Positions 26,378 to 35,287 of a DNA stretch of 64,000 bases are shown in pieces. How positions within the stretch are numbered: the stretch's first letter is position 1; every line of letters starts with the position of its first letter. Source of the DNA: Streptomyces sp. FIT100 (GTDB taxonomy: Bacteria > Actinomycetota > Actinomycetes > Streptomycetales > Streptomycetaceae); the NCBI RefSeq assembly GCF_024584805.1, contig NZ_CP075715.1:6791526-6855525 (forward strand). Direction: 5' to 3'. Made by a program: the position numbers and the translations under genes. A model generated the notes under the pieces. It did no database searches and was not told the DNA's origin. It was given only the letters and a program-made list of their open reading frames with translations.

Positions 26378-27148
26378 GTGACCCCATTCGTGCTCCCGCA
26401 CACGCTCCTCGGCGAGGGACCGCACCATGTCGTCGCCGTACACGGCTGGTTCGCCGACCGCGACGCCTACGCGGCCGTGCGCCCCGACCTGGATCTGTCC
26501 TCGTTCACCTACGCCTTCGTGGATCTGCGCGGATACGGAGAGGCGATGGGCACACCCGGCGCCTACACCACGGGCGAGGGCGCCGCCGACGTGCTCGCGC
26601 TCGCCGAACGGCTCGGCTGGGACCGCTTCTCGCTCATCGGCCACTCCATGGGCGGCTCGGTCGTCCAGCGGGTGGCGGCGCAGGCGCCCCACCGCGTGCG
26701 CCGGCTGGTCGGTGTCTCCCCGGTGCCCGCCAGCGGACTGCCGATGCCGCCCGACCAGTGGGGGCTCTTCGCCGACGCCGCCGACCGCCCGGCCAACCGC
26801 CGCGCCATCATCGACATCACGACCGGCTCGGTGCGGCCCGCCGCCTGGCTCGACCGCATGGTGCGGCGGTCGCTGCGCCGCAGCGACCCCAAGGCCTTCC
26901 GGGCCTGGCTCGACTCCTGGGCCGTCGAGGACTTCCACGCCGACGTCGAGGGCTCCACCGTCCCCGCGCTCGCCGTCGTCGGCGCCCTCGACCCCGCGCT
27001 CGGCGCCCCGCTGACACGGGACACCTGGCTGCGCTGGTACGCACGCGGCGAGCTCACCGAACTGCCCGCCGCCGGGCACTACGCCATGGACGAGACCCCG
27101 CTGCAGCTCATCCGCACCGTCGAGGACTTCCTTCGGGCCGACGGATGA
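26378..27148 (+). CDS. Alpha/beta hydrolase
   Basis: 256 aa from GTG 26378 (CGGAGAAGAC upstream); an upstream in-frame extension from 26321 is less likely. Motifs are VVAVHGWFADRDAY (oxyanion HGW), LIGHSMGGSVVQRVAA (nucleophile Ser), VGALDPALGAP (acid) and LPAAGHYAMDETP (His). Soluble, esterase- or lactonase-like; the substrate is unknown. The stop overlaps the P450 start (ATGA), so the two are co-translated and probably act in one pathway. Confidence 0.88.
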   Translation: MTPFVLPHTLLGEGPHHVVAVHGWFADRDAYAAVRPDLDLSSFTYAFVDLRGYGEAMGTPGAYTTGEGAADVLALAERLGWDRFSLIGHSMGGSVVQRVAAQAPHRVRRLVGVSPVPASGLPMPPDQWGLFADAADRPANRRAIIDITTGSVRPAAWLDRMVRRSLRRSDPKAFRAWLDSWAVEDFHADVEGSTVPALAVVGALDPALGAPLTRDTWLRWYARGELTELPAAGHYAMDETPLQLIRTVEDFLRADG

Positions 27149-28392
27149 CCACCGCCGTTCCGGACGTGTTCGACCCGCGGGTCTACGCCGGCGGGCTGCC
27201 GCACGAGGCCTTCCGCACCCTGCGCGAGCAACGGCCCGTCGCCTGGCAGGACGAGTACGAGGTGCTCGGCTGGCCCGCCGGACCCGGGTTCTGGGCGGTC
27301 ACCCGCCACGCCGACGTCGTGCGGGTGCTCAAGGACGCGGAGTGCTTCTCGTCCTGGCTCGGCGCGACGCAGATCCGCGACCCCGACCCCGCGGACCTGC
27401 CGTTCGTCCGCCGCATGATGCTCAACCAGGACCCGCCCCACCACGGCCGGCTGCGGCGGCTGGTCAGCCGTGCCTTCACCCCCAAGCGGATCGACCGCTT
27501 CACCGCGGCGGCGCGGGACCGCGCCCGGGAACTGCTGACCGCCGCCCGCGAGTACGGACCCGTCGTCGACCTGGTCGCCACCGTCACCGACGACTACGCC
27601 CTGCTCAACCTCGCCGATCTGCTCGGCGTACCGGAGAGCGACCGGGGGCTGCTGCTCGGCTGGACCGAGCGCGTCATCGCCTACCAGGACCCGGACGAGC
27701 CACCGGTCCTCGGCGCCGACGGGCGACCGGTCAACCCGCGCTCACCCGCCATGCTGCGGGAGATGTTCGCCTATGCGCAGGAACTCGCCGCGTACAAACG
27801 GCGCAGGCCCGCCGACGACCTCATGACCGCGCTCGCCGCGCCCGGACTCTCCGACGCCGAACTGGAGATGTTCTTCTTCCTGCTCACCGTCGCCGGCAAC
27901 GACACCGTCCGCAGCGCCGCGCCCGGCGGCCTCCTGGCGCTCGCCGAACACCCCGACGAGCAGCGGCGGCTGCGGGCGGGGGAGGCGGACGTCGGCACGG
28001 CCGTCGACGAACTGCTGCGCTGGCACCCGCCGGTGCTCTCGTTCCGCCGCACGGCGGTCCGCGACACGGCCATCGGCGGGCACCGGGTGCGCGCGGGCGA
28101 CAAGGTCGTCGTCTTCCACGCCTCCGCCAACTACGACGAACGCGCCTTCGCCGACCCGTACCGGCTCGATCTGTCCCGCTCGCCGAACCCGCACGTCTCG
28201 TTCGGCGACGGCCCGCACGTCTGCCTCGGCGCGCACTTCGCGCGCCTCCAGCTCCGTGTGCTGCACGAGGAGGTGCGGGCGACGCTGCCGCCCCTCGCCG
28301 TGGCCGGGGCGCCGAAGCGGCTCGTGTCCAACTTCATCAACGGGATCAAGGCACTGCCGATCGGCCTCGACCGGCCGCGGCGGGGGTCCTAG
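27145..28392 (+). CDS. Cytochrome P450 (CYP124/125/142-like)
   Basis: 415 aa. The haem loop FGDGPHVCLGAHFARLQ carries the axial Cys, and ExxR is in DELLRWHPPV. The oxygen-activation site reads VAGNDTVRSA, an Asn-Asp variant like that of lipid and steroid hydroxylases of the CYP124/125/142 group, along with MLNQDPPHHGRLRRLVSRAF. It is coupled to an alpha/beta hydrolase and has no adjacent redox partner. The stop TAG (28390-28392) is within the CTAG where a MITE has inserted, leaving the gene whole. Confidence 0.92.
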   Translation: MTTAVPDVFDPRVYAGGLPHEAFRTLREQRPVAWQDEYEVLGWPAGPGFWAVTRHADVVRVLKDAECFSSWLGATQIRDPDPADLPFVRRMMLNQDPPHHGRLRRLVSRAFTPKRIDRFTAAARDRARELLTAAREYGPVVDLVATVTDDYALLNLADLLGVPESDRGLLLGWTERVIAYQDPDEPPVLGADGRPVNPRSPAMLREMFAYAQELAAYKRRRPADDLMTALAAPGLSDAELEMFFFLLTVAGNDTVRSAAPGGLLALAEHPDEQRRLRAGEADVGTAVDELLRWHPPVLSFRRTAVRDTAIGGHRVRAGDKVVVFHASANYDERAFADPYRLDLSRSPNPHVSFGDGPHVCLGAHFARLQLRVLHEEVRATLPPLAVAGAPKRLVSNFINGIKALPIGLDRPRRGS

Positions 28393-28664
28393 GTCGTGTC
28401 TTCGAAGTCCCGTCTGCCCGGTGACGCCTGGCACGCTCCCCCAGAGCTCGCGCCTGGGAGGTGCCCCCCACCCCCGTAGCCCTTCGGGCACGGGAGGTGC
28501 CCCCACGCCGCGTTGTCGTCGGTCGCCCATGTCCCCCGTAGCCCATCGGGCACGGGAGGTGCCCCCACCGCATGGACTCCCTCCTCCGCCCTGCGATCGC
28601 ACGCACCAGACACCGCCGGGCCCGCCCTCCGGGCGCACGACGCCACGGTGAAGACACTCCCTAG
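28389..28664. mobile_element. MITE copy 2, CTAG-flanked, 276 bp, inverted relative to copy 1
   Basis: Bounded by CTAG at 28389-28392 and 28661-28664. The terminal inverted repeat is GGTCGTGTCTTC on the left and GGGAGTGTCTTC (read inward) on the right. The interior is the reverse complement of the MITE at 20597-20811, plus an extra roughly 60-bp internal block that duplicates a GTAGCCC..GGGCACGGGAGGTGCCCCCAC hairpin unit. No gene. Each CTAG supplies the TAG stop of a convergent gene: the P450 on the left and the membrane protein on the right. Confidence 0.9.
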
Positions 28665-29422
28665 CTCGCCGCGCGGTGCGACTTCCGCGTGGCGGGCGCG
28701 GGCGCAGGCGTGGGGGCCGGGGTCTGCGCCGCGCGTGTGACGTCCGCGACGAGCTCGACGACATCCGGCCCGTACGCCTGGGTGTTGACCACTTTCAGCA
28801 GCAGGACGAAGGGGTTCGCGCCGTGCTTGCGGGCCAGCTTCACATGGTGGCGCGCAAGATAGCGGGTCGCGGCCTGATTGGTGATCGCCCGCTGCCCGCA
28901 GAAGAGGAAGACCGGTCTGCCGCCCTCGCCCGCCGTGAGCCGCGCGAGCAGCACGTACTCGGTGGTGCCCGCGTCCAGGCGGTAGCGCTCGGAGCCTATC
29001 TGGAAGGCGCCGCGGTCCGGGCCCGGCTCCACATCCGTGTTGATCTTCACGCCGGGCAGCAGCGACGACAGATGGGCGGCCATCCGGCGGTTCGAGTACG
29101 GCCCCCCGACGCAGAACTCCGTACGCTCGCCGAAGCCCTGCTGGGAGACGTCATGGTGAATGATCTGGGCGTGCGCCCCGCAGTCCTTGACGAGCGCGGA
29201 GAGTTCGAGCAGCGCGAACACGTCGAAACGGTGGACCGCTCCCTCGCTGCCCGCCTCGCGGTTGACGACGAGCAGGCACTCGGAATTCCGCGGCAGACCG
29301 AAGAAGGCCTGCTTGCGGCGGAGCGCCCGGCGCCAGAGGTAGTTGCGGGCGAACCAGCCGAGCGAGGCGCTGATACCGGCGGCCACGACACCGAGCACGA
29401 TGTTGCGCAGGTCTTCATTCAT
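28661..29422 (-). CDS. Membrane-anchored protein of unknown function
   Basis: 253 aa from ATG 29422. One N-terminal helix (IVLGVVAAGISASLGWFA) anchors a soluble domain of about 210 residues with LPRNSECLLVVNREAGSE, VGGPYSNRRMAAHLSSLLPG, EYVLLARLTAGEGGRPVFLF and CGQRAITNQAATRYLARHH. The GGPYSNRRM and CGQRAITNQAATRYL words look like a nucleotide- or ligand-binding Rossmann-like fold. I cannot name the family. The C-terminal tail is Pro/Ala-rich. The stop TAG sits in the CTAG at the MITE edge. Confidence 0.75.
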   Translation of the reverse strand: MNEDLRNIVLGVVAAGISASLGWFARNYLWRRALRRKQAFFGLPRNSECLLVVNREAGSEGAVHRFDVFALLELSALVKDCGAHAQIIHHDVSQQGFGERTEFCVGGPYSNRRMAAHLSSLLPGVKINTDVEPGPDRGAFQIGSERYRLDAGTTEYVLLARLTAGEGGRPVFLFCGQRAITNQAATRYLARHHVKLARKHGANPFVLLLKVVNTQAYGPDVVELVADVTRAAQTPAPTPAPAPATRKSHRAAS

Positions 29423-29527
29423 GGGCGCGCATGGTAGCGGCACCGGTGGAACAATGTTCGATGCGGTCCTGACGGGAGGACCGAGGCGAAGTTACGCTGC
29501 GCGGACGTTCGTTGACCGGAGGTGCGC

Positions 29528-31342
29528 ATGCGACGTAGTGCCGCTCGGATTGTCACGATTCCTGCCGTCGCGCTGGCGGTGCTGTCGGCGGGCGCCGCCG
29601 CCCCGCCGGGGGACCGGTCCCCGGCCGCGCCGGGCGGCTCGCCGGTGAAGACACCCGTGGCCGTCGGCTACGGAGGGGCGGTCGCGAGCGTCGACGCGGA
29701 CGCGTCGGCGGCCGGTATCGAGGTCCTGCGCAGGGGCGGGAACGCCGTGGACGCGGCGGTGGCGACGGCCGCGGCGCTGGGCGTCACCGAGCCGTACTCG
29801 GCGGGCATCGGCGGGGGCGGCTTCTTCGTCCACTACGACGCGAAGTCCCGCCAGGTCCGCACCATCGACGGGCGGGAGACGGCCCCTCGCTCCGCGGACG
29901 CGTCCCTGTTCGTCGAGAACGGCAAGCCCGTACCCTTCGAGGAGGGCGTGACCAGCGGTCTCGGCGTCGGCACCCCGGGCACCCCGGCGACCTGGGACGC
30001 GGCGCTCGCGGCATGGGGGAGCCGCCCGCTGCGGGAGCTGCTGAAGCCGGCGGAACGCCTGGCGGAGGACGGCTTCACCGTGGACGCGACGTTCCGCTCC
30101 CAGACCCAGGCGAACGAGGCCCGCTTCCGGGACTTCCCCGCCACCTCCGAGCTGTTCCTGCCCGGCGGCGGGCTGCCGGTGGTCGGGTCGGTCTTCAAGA
30201 ACCCCGACCTCGCACGCACGTACGAGGAGCTCGGGCGCAAGGGGACGGGGGCGCTGTACCGGGGTGCCATCGCCCGGGACATCGTGAACACCGTGCGCGA
30301 GCCCGGTGTCCGCGAGGGCGCGACACGGGTCGTGCGGCCCGGCGACCTGACGCTCCAGGACCTCGCGGCGTACGAGACGCAGCGCAGGCTGCCGACGAGG
30401 GTGTCGTACCGCGGGCTCGACGTGTACGGGATGGGCCCCTCGTCGTCGGGCGGCACGAGCGTGGGCGAAGCGCTGAACATCCTGGAGCGGACCGACCTCT
30501 CCGGCGTCTCCGAGGCGAAGTACCTGCACCGGTTCATCGAGGCGAGCCGCATCGCCTTCGCCGACCGCGGACGCTGGGTCGGCGACCCGGCCTTCGAGGA
30601 CGTGCCGGTGCGGGAGCTGCTCTCGCAGCGGTACGCCGACTCGCGCGAGTGCCTCATCCGCGACGACGCCGTGCTGACCAGCCCGCTCGCACCGGGGGAC
30701 CCGCGCAACCCCGCGGCCTGCGGCGGCGGGGGGACGGCGGCGCCGACGACGTACGAGGGCGAGAACACGACGCATCTGACGGTCGCCGACAAGTGGGGCA
30801 ACGTCGTCGCGTACACGCTGACGATCGAGTCGACCGGCGGCAGCGGGATCACCGTGCCCGGACGGGGCTTCCTGCTCAACAACGAGCTGACCGACTTCTC
30901 CTTCGTCCCGGCGAACCCGGCCGTGCACGACCCGAACCTGCCGGGGCCGGGCAAGCGGCCACGCTCCTCGATCTCCCCGACCATCGTGCTGGACGACCAC
31001 GGCCGGCCGGTGCTGGCGCTCGGCTCGCCGGGCGGCGCGACGATCATCACGACGGCGCTGCAGACGCTGACGGGTGTCGTGGACCGCGGTCTGCCCCTGG
31101 TCGACGCGATCGCGGCGCCGCGGGCGAGCCAGCGCAACCAGGCGACGACGGAGCTGGAGCCGGGGCTGTGGGACAGCCCGCTGCGGGCGGAGCTGGAGGC
31201 GCTGGGCCACGCGTTCCGGGCGAACCCGGAGATCGGGGCGGCGACCGGGGTGCAGCGGCTGCCGGACGGCCGCTGGCTGGCGGCGGCGGAGAAGGTCCGC
31301 AGGGGCGGCGGCGCGGCGATGGTGGTCCGCCCCGCGGGATGA
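29528..31342 (+). CDS. ggt: Secreted gamma-glutamyltransferase
   Basis: 604 aa. ATG 29528 has GGAGG five bases upstream. The signal peptide (RRSAARIVTIPAVALAVLSA) predicts export. Family motifs include GGNAVDAAVATAAALGVTEP, GGGGFFVHYD and DGRETAP. The autoprocessing site is ENTTHLTVADKWGN, with Thr as nucleophile of the small subunit. SISPTIVLDD and GSPGGATII near the end are also conserved. It hydrolyses or transfers the gamma-glutamyl group of glutathione-like compounds, probably at the cell surface or outside. Single gene. Confidence 0.93.
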   Translation: MRRSAARIVTIPAVALAVLSAGAAAPPGDRSPAAPGGSPVKTPVAVGYGGAVASVDADASAAGIEVLRRGGNAVDAAVATAAALGVTEPYSAGIGGGGFFVHYDAKSRQVRTIDGRETAPRSADASLFVENGKPVPFEEGVTSGLGVGTPGTPATWDAALAAWGSRPLRELLKPAERLAEDGFTVDATFRSQTQANEARFRDFPATSELFLPGGGLPVVGSVFKNPDLARTYEELGRKGTGALYRGAIARDIVNTVREPGVREGATRVVRPGDLTLQDLAAYETQRRLPTRVSYRGLDVYGMGPSSSGGTSVGEALNILERTDLSGVSEAKYLHRFIEASRIAFADRGRWVGDPAFEDVPVRELLSQRYADSRECLIRDDAVLTSPLAPGDPRNPAACGGGGTAAPTTYEGENTTHLTVADKWGNVVAYTLTIESTGGSGITVPGRGFLLNNELTDFSFVPANPAVHDPNLPGPGKRPRSSISPTIVLDDHGRPVLALGSPGGATIITTALQTLTGVVDRGLPLVDAIAAPRASQRNQATTELEPGLWDSPLRAELEALGHAFRANPEIGAATGVQRLPDGRWLAAAEKVRRGGGAAMVVRPAG

Positions 31343-31493
31343 CCCACCGGGGCGGCGCGAGGGGACCGGCACTCTCGCGCCTCCCGTGTCCGCGCGGTCG
31401 ATTCGGGGGCGCGCCGTCACCCTCACGCGCCGTCCCGCTGGCGTCCGTGCGCGCTCGGCGGCTTGCTGGAGGTGAGAAGAAAGCGAGCCGTCC

Positions 31494-32147
31494 ATGGAGC
31501 CGAAGAGCGACCGGCTGAGGACCCCCCGCGCCGCCGGGCTGGCCGGAATCGTGTTCGCGGTGCTGCTGGGAGCCGCGATCGTGCTGGTCCGGCTGGGGCT
31601 GCCACCGGGCGGCGTCGACGCCGCCGACGGGAGCAACCCCCACCGCACGCGTGCCGTGCGGGTGGCGCTTGAGCTCGTGCCGTTCGCCGGGATCTTCTTC
31701 CTGTGGTTCATGGGGGCCCTGCGCGCCCGGGTCGGCGACGCGGAGGACAGGTTCGTCGCCACGGTCTTCATGGGCAGCGGACTCGTCTTCGTCGCCTCCC
31801 TCTTCGGCGCCGCCGCGGCGGCCGGCAGCGCCCTGAACCACCCGGAGACCGGGGAGTTCGGTCGCAATTTCGCGCTGACGCTCCTGACGACGTACGCGAT
31901 GCGCATGGCAGCCGTCTTCATCTTCGCGAGCTCGACCATCGGGCACCGCCTCAGAGTCTTCCCGCGCTGGCTCGGCGTGCTCGGCTACCTCTCGGGGCTG
32001 GTCCTGCTCTTCGCGGGGCCGGCGTTCCCGTGGTCGGAACTGATCTTCCCGTTCTGGTCCCTGGTCGTCAGCGTGCACATCCTCAGGGTCGGCCTGCACG
32101 CCCGGCCCCGGGCGGCCACGGAGACCGGCGTCTCCGGCACGGCCTGA
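31494..32147 (+). CDS. Multi-pass membrane protein of unknown function
   Basis: 217 aa with about five to six hydrophobic helices: AGLAGIVFAVLLGAAIVLV, VPFAGIFFLWFMGALRA, VFMGSGLVFVASLFGAAAAA, YAMRMAAVFIFASS, LGVLGYLSGLVLLFAG and LIFPFWSLVVSVHIL. It resembles conserved actinobacterial hypothetical membrane proteins. No transport or enzyme motif is seen. GGTGAG lies shortly before the ATG. Confidence 0.7.
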   Translation: MEPKSDRLRTPRAAGLAGIVFAVLLGAAIVLVRLGLPPGGVDAADGSNPHRTRAVRVALELVPFAGIFFLWFMGALRARVGDAEDRFVATVFMGSGLVFVASLFGAAAAAGSALNHPETGEFGRNFALTLLTTYAMRMAAVFIFASSTIGHRLRVFPRWLGVLGYLSGLVLLFAGPAFPWSELIFPFWSLVVSVHILRVGLHARPRAATETGVSGTA

Positions 32148-32252
32148 GTGCCGCGCGGTCACCCGGCCGGCCCGCTCCGGCGAGCCGTCCCCGGCCCGGC
32201 CGCGCATGCTGGACGAGGGGGATGACCGGGCCACGGGAAGGGCTGATCCTCG

Positions 32253-32507
32253 GTGAGGCTTGTCGTCGATCTCAACCGCTGCCAGGGGTACGCGCAGTGC
32301 GCGTTCCTGGCCCCCGACGTCTTCGCCATGCACGGCGACGAGTCGCTGCTGTACAACCCGGACGCCGACGAGGCACAGCGCGAGTACGTCGAGCGCGCCG
32401 TCGCCGCCTGCCCGGTCCAGGCCATCCTGGTGGACCAGGTGGAGACCCCGGCCGGAGCCGCAGCCGGAGCCGCAACATCCGCCCAGGAGGCACCCCGTGA
32501 GCGTTGA
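32253..32507 (+). CDS. [3Fe-4S] ferredoxin, P450 redox partner
   Basis: 84 aa from GTG 32253. The cluster motif is CQGYAQC (Cys-x5-Cys, Tyr at the position where a fourth cysteine would lie) with CP near residue 54, giving three ligands and a [3Fe-4S] centre. The C-terminus is Ala-rich. It overlaps the next gene by 11 bp. Order ferredoxin, reductase, P450 indicates it carries electrons to the P450 at 33918. Confidence 0.9.
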   Translation: MRLVVDLNRCQGYAQCAFLAPDVFAMHGDESLLYNPDADEAQREYVERAVAACPVQAILVDQVETPAGAAAGAATSAQEAPRER

Positions 32508-33891
32508 CGGATTCCTCCAGCGGCTCAGGAGCGAGGGCCGGATCGTCGTCGTGGGTGCGTCACTGGCCGGCCTCAGGGCCGCCGAGACCCTGCGCGCCGA
32601 GGGCTTCACCGGCACCCTCACGCTCATCGGCGACGAACCGTACGAGCCGTACGACCGGCCCCCGCTGTCCAAGCAGGTGCTCCTCGGCAGGGCGAGCGCG
32701 GAGCACACCGCCCTGCCGAGGCGCCGTGCCATCGACGCGGAGTGGCGTCTCGGCGTGCCGGCCACCGGCCTCGACATGGCAGCCAAGCGGGTGCGGCTGG
32801 CCGACGGCGACGAGGTCCCGTACGACCGGCTGCTGATCGCGACCGGCGTGCGCGCCCGGCCGTGGCCGAACGAGGCGGAGGCCGGCCTCGACGGGGTCTT
32901 CGTGCTGCGCACCCGCGACGACGCGGTGGCGCTCCAGCGCCGGCTCGCGGAGGAGCCCCGCCGGGTCTTCGTCATCGGCGCCGGTTTCACCGGCTCGGAG
33001 ATCGCCTCCGCCTGCCATGAGCGCGGACTGCCCGTCACCGTTGCCGAACGGGGCGACGCGCCCCTGGTCGGCGCGCTCGGCGGGGTCGTCGGCCGGGTCG
33101 CCGCGGAGCTCCAGCGCGAGCACGGCGTCGACCTGCGCACCGGTGTCATGGTCACCAGGCTGGAGGGGGACTCGGCCGGCCGGGTCCGCGCCGCCCATCT
33201 CTCCGACGGCAGCGAGGTCGAGGCCGATGTCGTCGTGGTGTCCCTCGGCGCGACCCGCAACACCGAATGGCTCGCCGGTTCCGGGCTCGGCGCGGGCCCC
33301 CGCGGCATCGCCTGCGACGCCGGCTGCCGGGCCTTCGACATCCGCGGCATCGTCACCGACGACATCTTCGTGGCCGGCGACGTGGCACGCTCCCCGCACC
33401 CGCTCTTCGGGTACCAGTTCCTGTCACTGGAGCACTGGGGCAACGCGGTCAGCCAGGCCGAGATCGCCGCGCACAACATGCTCAGCGACAGCGTCGACCG
33501 CCGCCCCCACATGTGGGTCCCGGCGTTCTGGTCCTCGCAGTTCGGGGTGAGCATCAAGTCCGTCGGCGTGCCGTCCATGGGTACGGAGATCCTCATCGCC
33601 CAAGGCGCCCTCGCCGAGCGCCGGTTCACCGGCGTGTACGGCTACCAGGGCCGCGTCATCGGCGCCGTCACCTTCGACCAGACCCGCTGGCTGGAGTTCT
33701 ACCAGCACCTCATCGAGACGACCGCGCCGTTCCCGCCGCCGTTCCCCACCGTCGACCGGCGCTCCGACGGACAGCGCCCCCTCCCGGCCGACTTCCCGGA
33801 CCCGTCGGTGCCCACGCACGGGCCCACCGTCACCCTCAGCGGGTACTCGCCGGCCGACCGGCGCATCACCTTCACCCCCGGCCGTCACTGA
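32497..33891 (+). CDS. FAD-dependent ferredoxin reductase
   Basis: 464 aa from GTG 32497 with AGGAGG upstream, overlapping the ferredoxin end. There are two dinucleotide-binding folds: IVVVGASLAGLRAAETLRAE (FAD) and VFVIGAGFTGSEIASACHE (NAD(P)H). Other motifs are YEPYDRPPLSKQVLLG and DDIFVAGDVAR, standard for the rubredoxin/putidaredoxin reductase family. It transfers electrons from NAD(P)H to the ferredoxin encoded just upstream. A C-terminal extension beyond the normal interface domain is Pro-rich. Confidence 0.92.
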   Translation: MSVDGFLQRLRSEGRIVVVGASLAGLRAAETLRAEGFTGTLTLIGDEPYEPYDRPPLSKQVLLGRASAEHTALPRRRAIDAEWRLGVPATGLDMAAKRVRLADGDEVPYDRLLIATGVRARPWPNEAEAGLDGVFVLRTRDDAVALQRRLAEEPRRVFVIGAGFTGSEIASACHERGLPVTVAERGDAPLVGALGGVVGRVAAELQREHGVDLRTGVMVTRLEGDSAGRVRAAHLSDGSEVEADVVVVSLGATRNTEWLAGSGLGAGPRGIACDAGCRAFDIRGIVTDDIFVAGDVARSPHPLFGYQFLSLEHWGNAVSQAEIAAHNMLSDSVDRRPHMWVPAFWSSQFGVSIKSVGVPSMGTEILIAQGALAERRFTGVYGYQGRVIGAVTFDQTRWLEFYQHLIETTAPFPPPFPTVDRRSDGQRPLPADFPDPSVPTHGPTVTLSGYSPADRRITFTPGRH

Positions 33892-33917
33892 CCCGCAAGG
33901 ACTCGTAAGGACCCGCC

Positions 33918-35156
33918 ATGACGCAAGCCTCGCTCCTGCGGCAGATCATCGACTACTCCAACCGCCCGAACCCGTATCCGCTGTACGCGGAGCTCCGCAA
34001 TACGCCGGTGGTGCGCGAGCCGGACGGCGCCTATGTCGTCAGCACGTACTGGGAGATCGAGAGTCTGCTCCACGATCCGCGGGTCAGCTCCGACGCCCGC
34101 AACCTGTCCGTACCGCCCACCGACGACCTCTCGGAGCCGGAGGCGCAGTCGGCGCTGCCGCCGAGCTTCATCCGCCTCGACCCCCCGGAGCACGACCGGC
34201 TGCGCCGGATGGCGAACCGCTCCTTCGGGCCGCCGCACTCCCCGCGCCGCATCAACGACATGCGCGGCGAGCTCGCCGAGATCGTCACCGGACTGATCGA
34301 CGGCATCGGGGACACGAGCCGGTTCGACCTCGTCGACCAGTTCTCGTACCCCTTTCCCGTGACCGTGATCTGCCGGCTGCTCGGCGTGCCGCGTGAGGAC
34401 GAGCCGCGCTTCCGCACCTGGGTGGACACGCTGGTCACCGGTCTCGACCCGCGCAGGGGCGACGACGAGGCCGAACGGAACCGGGTCTCGAACGAGGCCA
34501 GGACGCAGCTGGGCATGTATCTGGCCGGACTGGTCGAGGAGCGCCGCAAGAAGCCCGGCGACGACATGCTGTCCCAGCTGACGACCGGCACCCACGGTGC
34601 GGACGGCTCCATGACGACGATCGAGGTCATCACCACCTCGGTCCTGCTGCTGATCGCCGGCCACGAGACGACGGTCAACCTGATCACCAACGGGATGCTC
34701 ACCCTGCTGCGCCACCCGGAGGTGCTCCAGCGGCTGCGCGAGGATCCGGCCTACTCCGTGCCCATCGTCGAGGAACTGCTGCGCTACGAGCCCCCGGTGC
34801 AGCTGCTGCCGAACCGCACGGTCCTCACGGACGTCGACATCTGCGGTGTCACGATCCCCAAGGGCGCCTCGCTCTGGCTCGTCGTGGCCTCCGGCAACCG
34901 GGACCCGAAGCGCTTCAGCGACCCCGAGACCTTCGATCCGGACCGCGGGGACATCCAGCACCTCGGCTTCGGCAGCGGCATCCACAGCTGCTTCGGGGCG
35001 CCGCTCGCCCGGCTGGAGGCGCAGCTCGCACTGAGCGAGCTGGCCCGCAGGCTGGACAACCCCCGGCTGCTGGAGGATCCGCCGGAGTACCGGCAGAGCG
35101 CGGTGCTCCGAGGCCCCCGCCATCTGGCCCTGGCCTGCGACGGCATCCGCCCCTGA
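33918..35156 (+). CDS. Cytochrome P450, third gene of a complete redox module
   Basis: 412 aa. It has the canonical I-helix motif LLLIAGHETTVNLI (Gly-x-Glu-Thr-Thr) and ExxR in EELLRYEPPVQ. The haem loop GFGSGIHSCFGAPLARLEAQ contains the axial Cys. N-terminal RQIIDYSNRPNPYPLYAEL is typical of bacterial class I P450s. Both redox partners are encoded directly upstream in the same direction with gaps of 26 bp or less. Substrate unknown. It converges with map, with a strong hairpin between. Confidence 0.93.
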   Translation: MTQASLLRQIIDYSNRPNPYPLYAELRNTPVVREPDGAYVVSTYWEIESLLHDPRVSSDARNLSVPPTDDLSEPEAQSALPPSFIRLDPPEHDRLRRMANRSFGPPHSPRRINDMRGELAEIVTGLIDGIGDTSRFDLVDQFSYPFPVTVICRLLGVPREDEPRFRTWVDTLVTGLDPRRGDDEAERNRVSNEARTQLGMYLAGLVEERRKKPGDDMLSQLTTGTHGADGSMTTIEVITTSVLLLIAGHETTVNLITNGMLTLLRHPEVLQRLREDPAYSVPIVEELLRYEPPVQLLPNRTVLTDVDICGVTIPKGASLWLVVASGNRDPKRFSDPETFDPDRGDIQHLGFGSGIHSCFGAPLARLEAQLALSELARRLDNPRLLEDPPEYRQSAVLRGPRHLALACDGIRP

Positions 35157-35168
35157 CCACCCCGCGGC

Positions 35169-35199
35169 CCGTGAGCCGCCGTCCGGTGACGGCTCACGG
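35169..35199. terminator. Convergent terminator hairpin between P450 and map
   Basis: A perfect 10-bp stem CCGTGAGCCG / CGGCTCACGG with an 11-base loop, between the P450 stop at 35156 and the map stop at 35288. Confidence 0.75.
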
Positions 35200-35287
35200 A
35201 CTGCCGCCGCTGCGGCTGCGGTTGTGCCTGCGGTCGTGACTGCACCCGCGGTCACCGCAGGGCCGCGGCCTCGTCGGCGGGAGGCGG

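Noticed and set aside
31047..33629. Long minus-strand open frame of 860 codons opposite the GGT, membrane protein and ferredoxin genes
   Set aside because: It lies antisense to several well-supported genes, has Arg/Pro/Gly-rich composition typical of high-GC shadow frames, and shows no domain.
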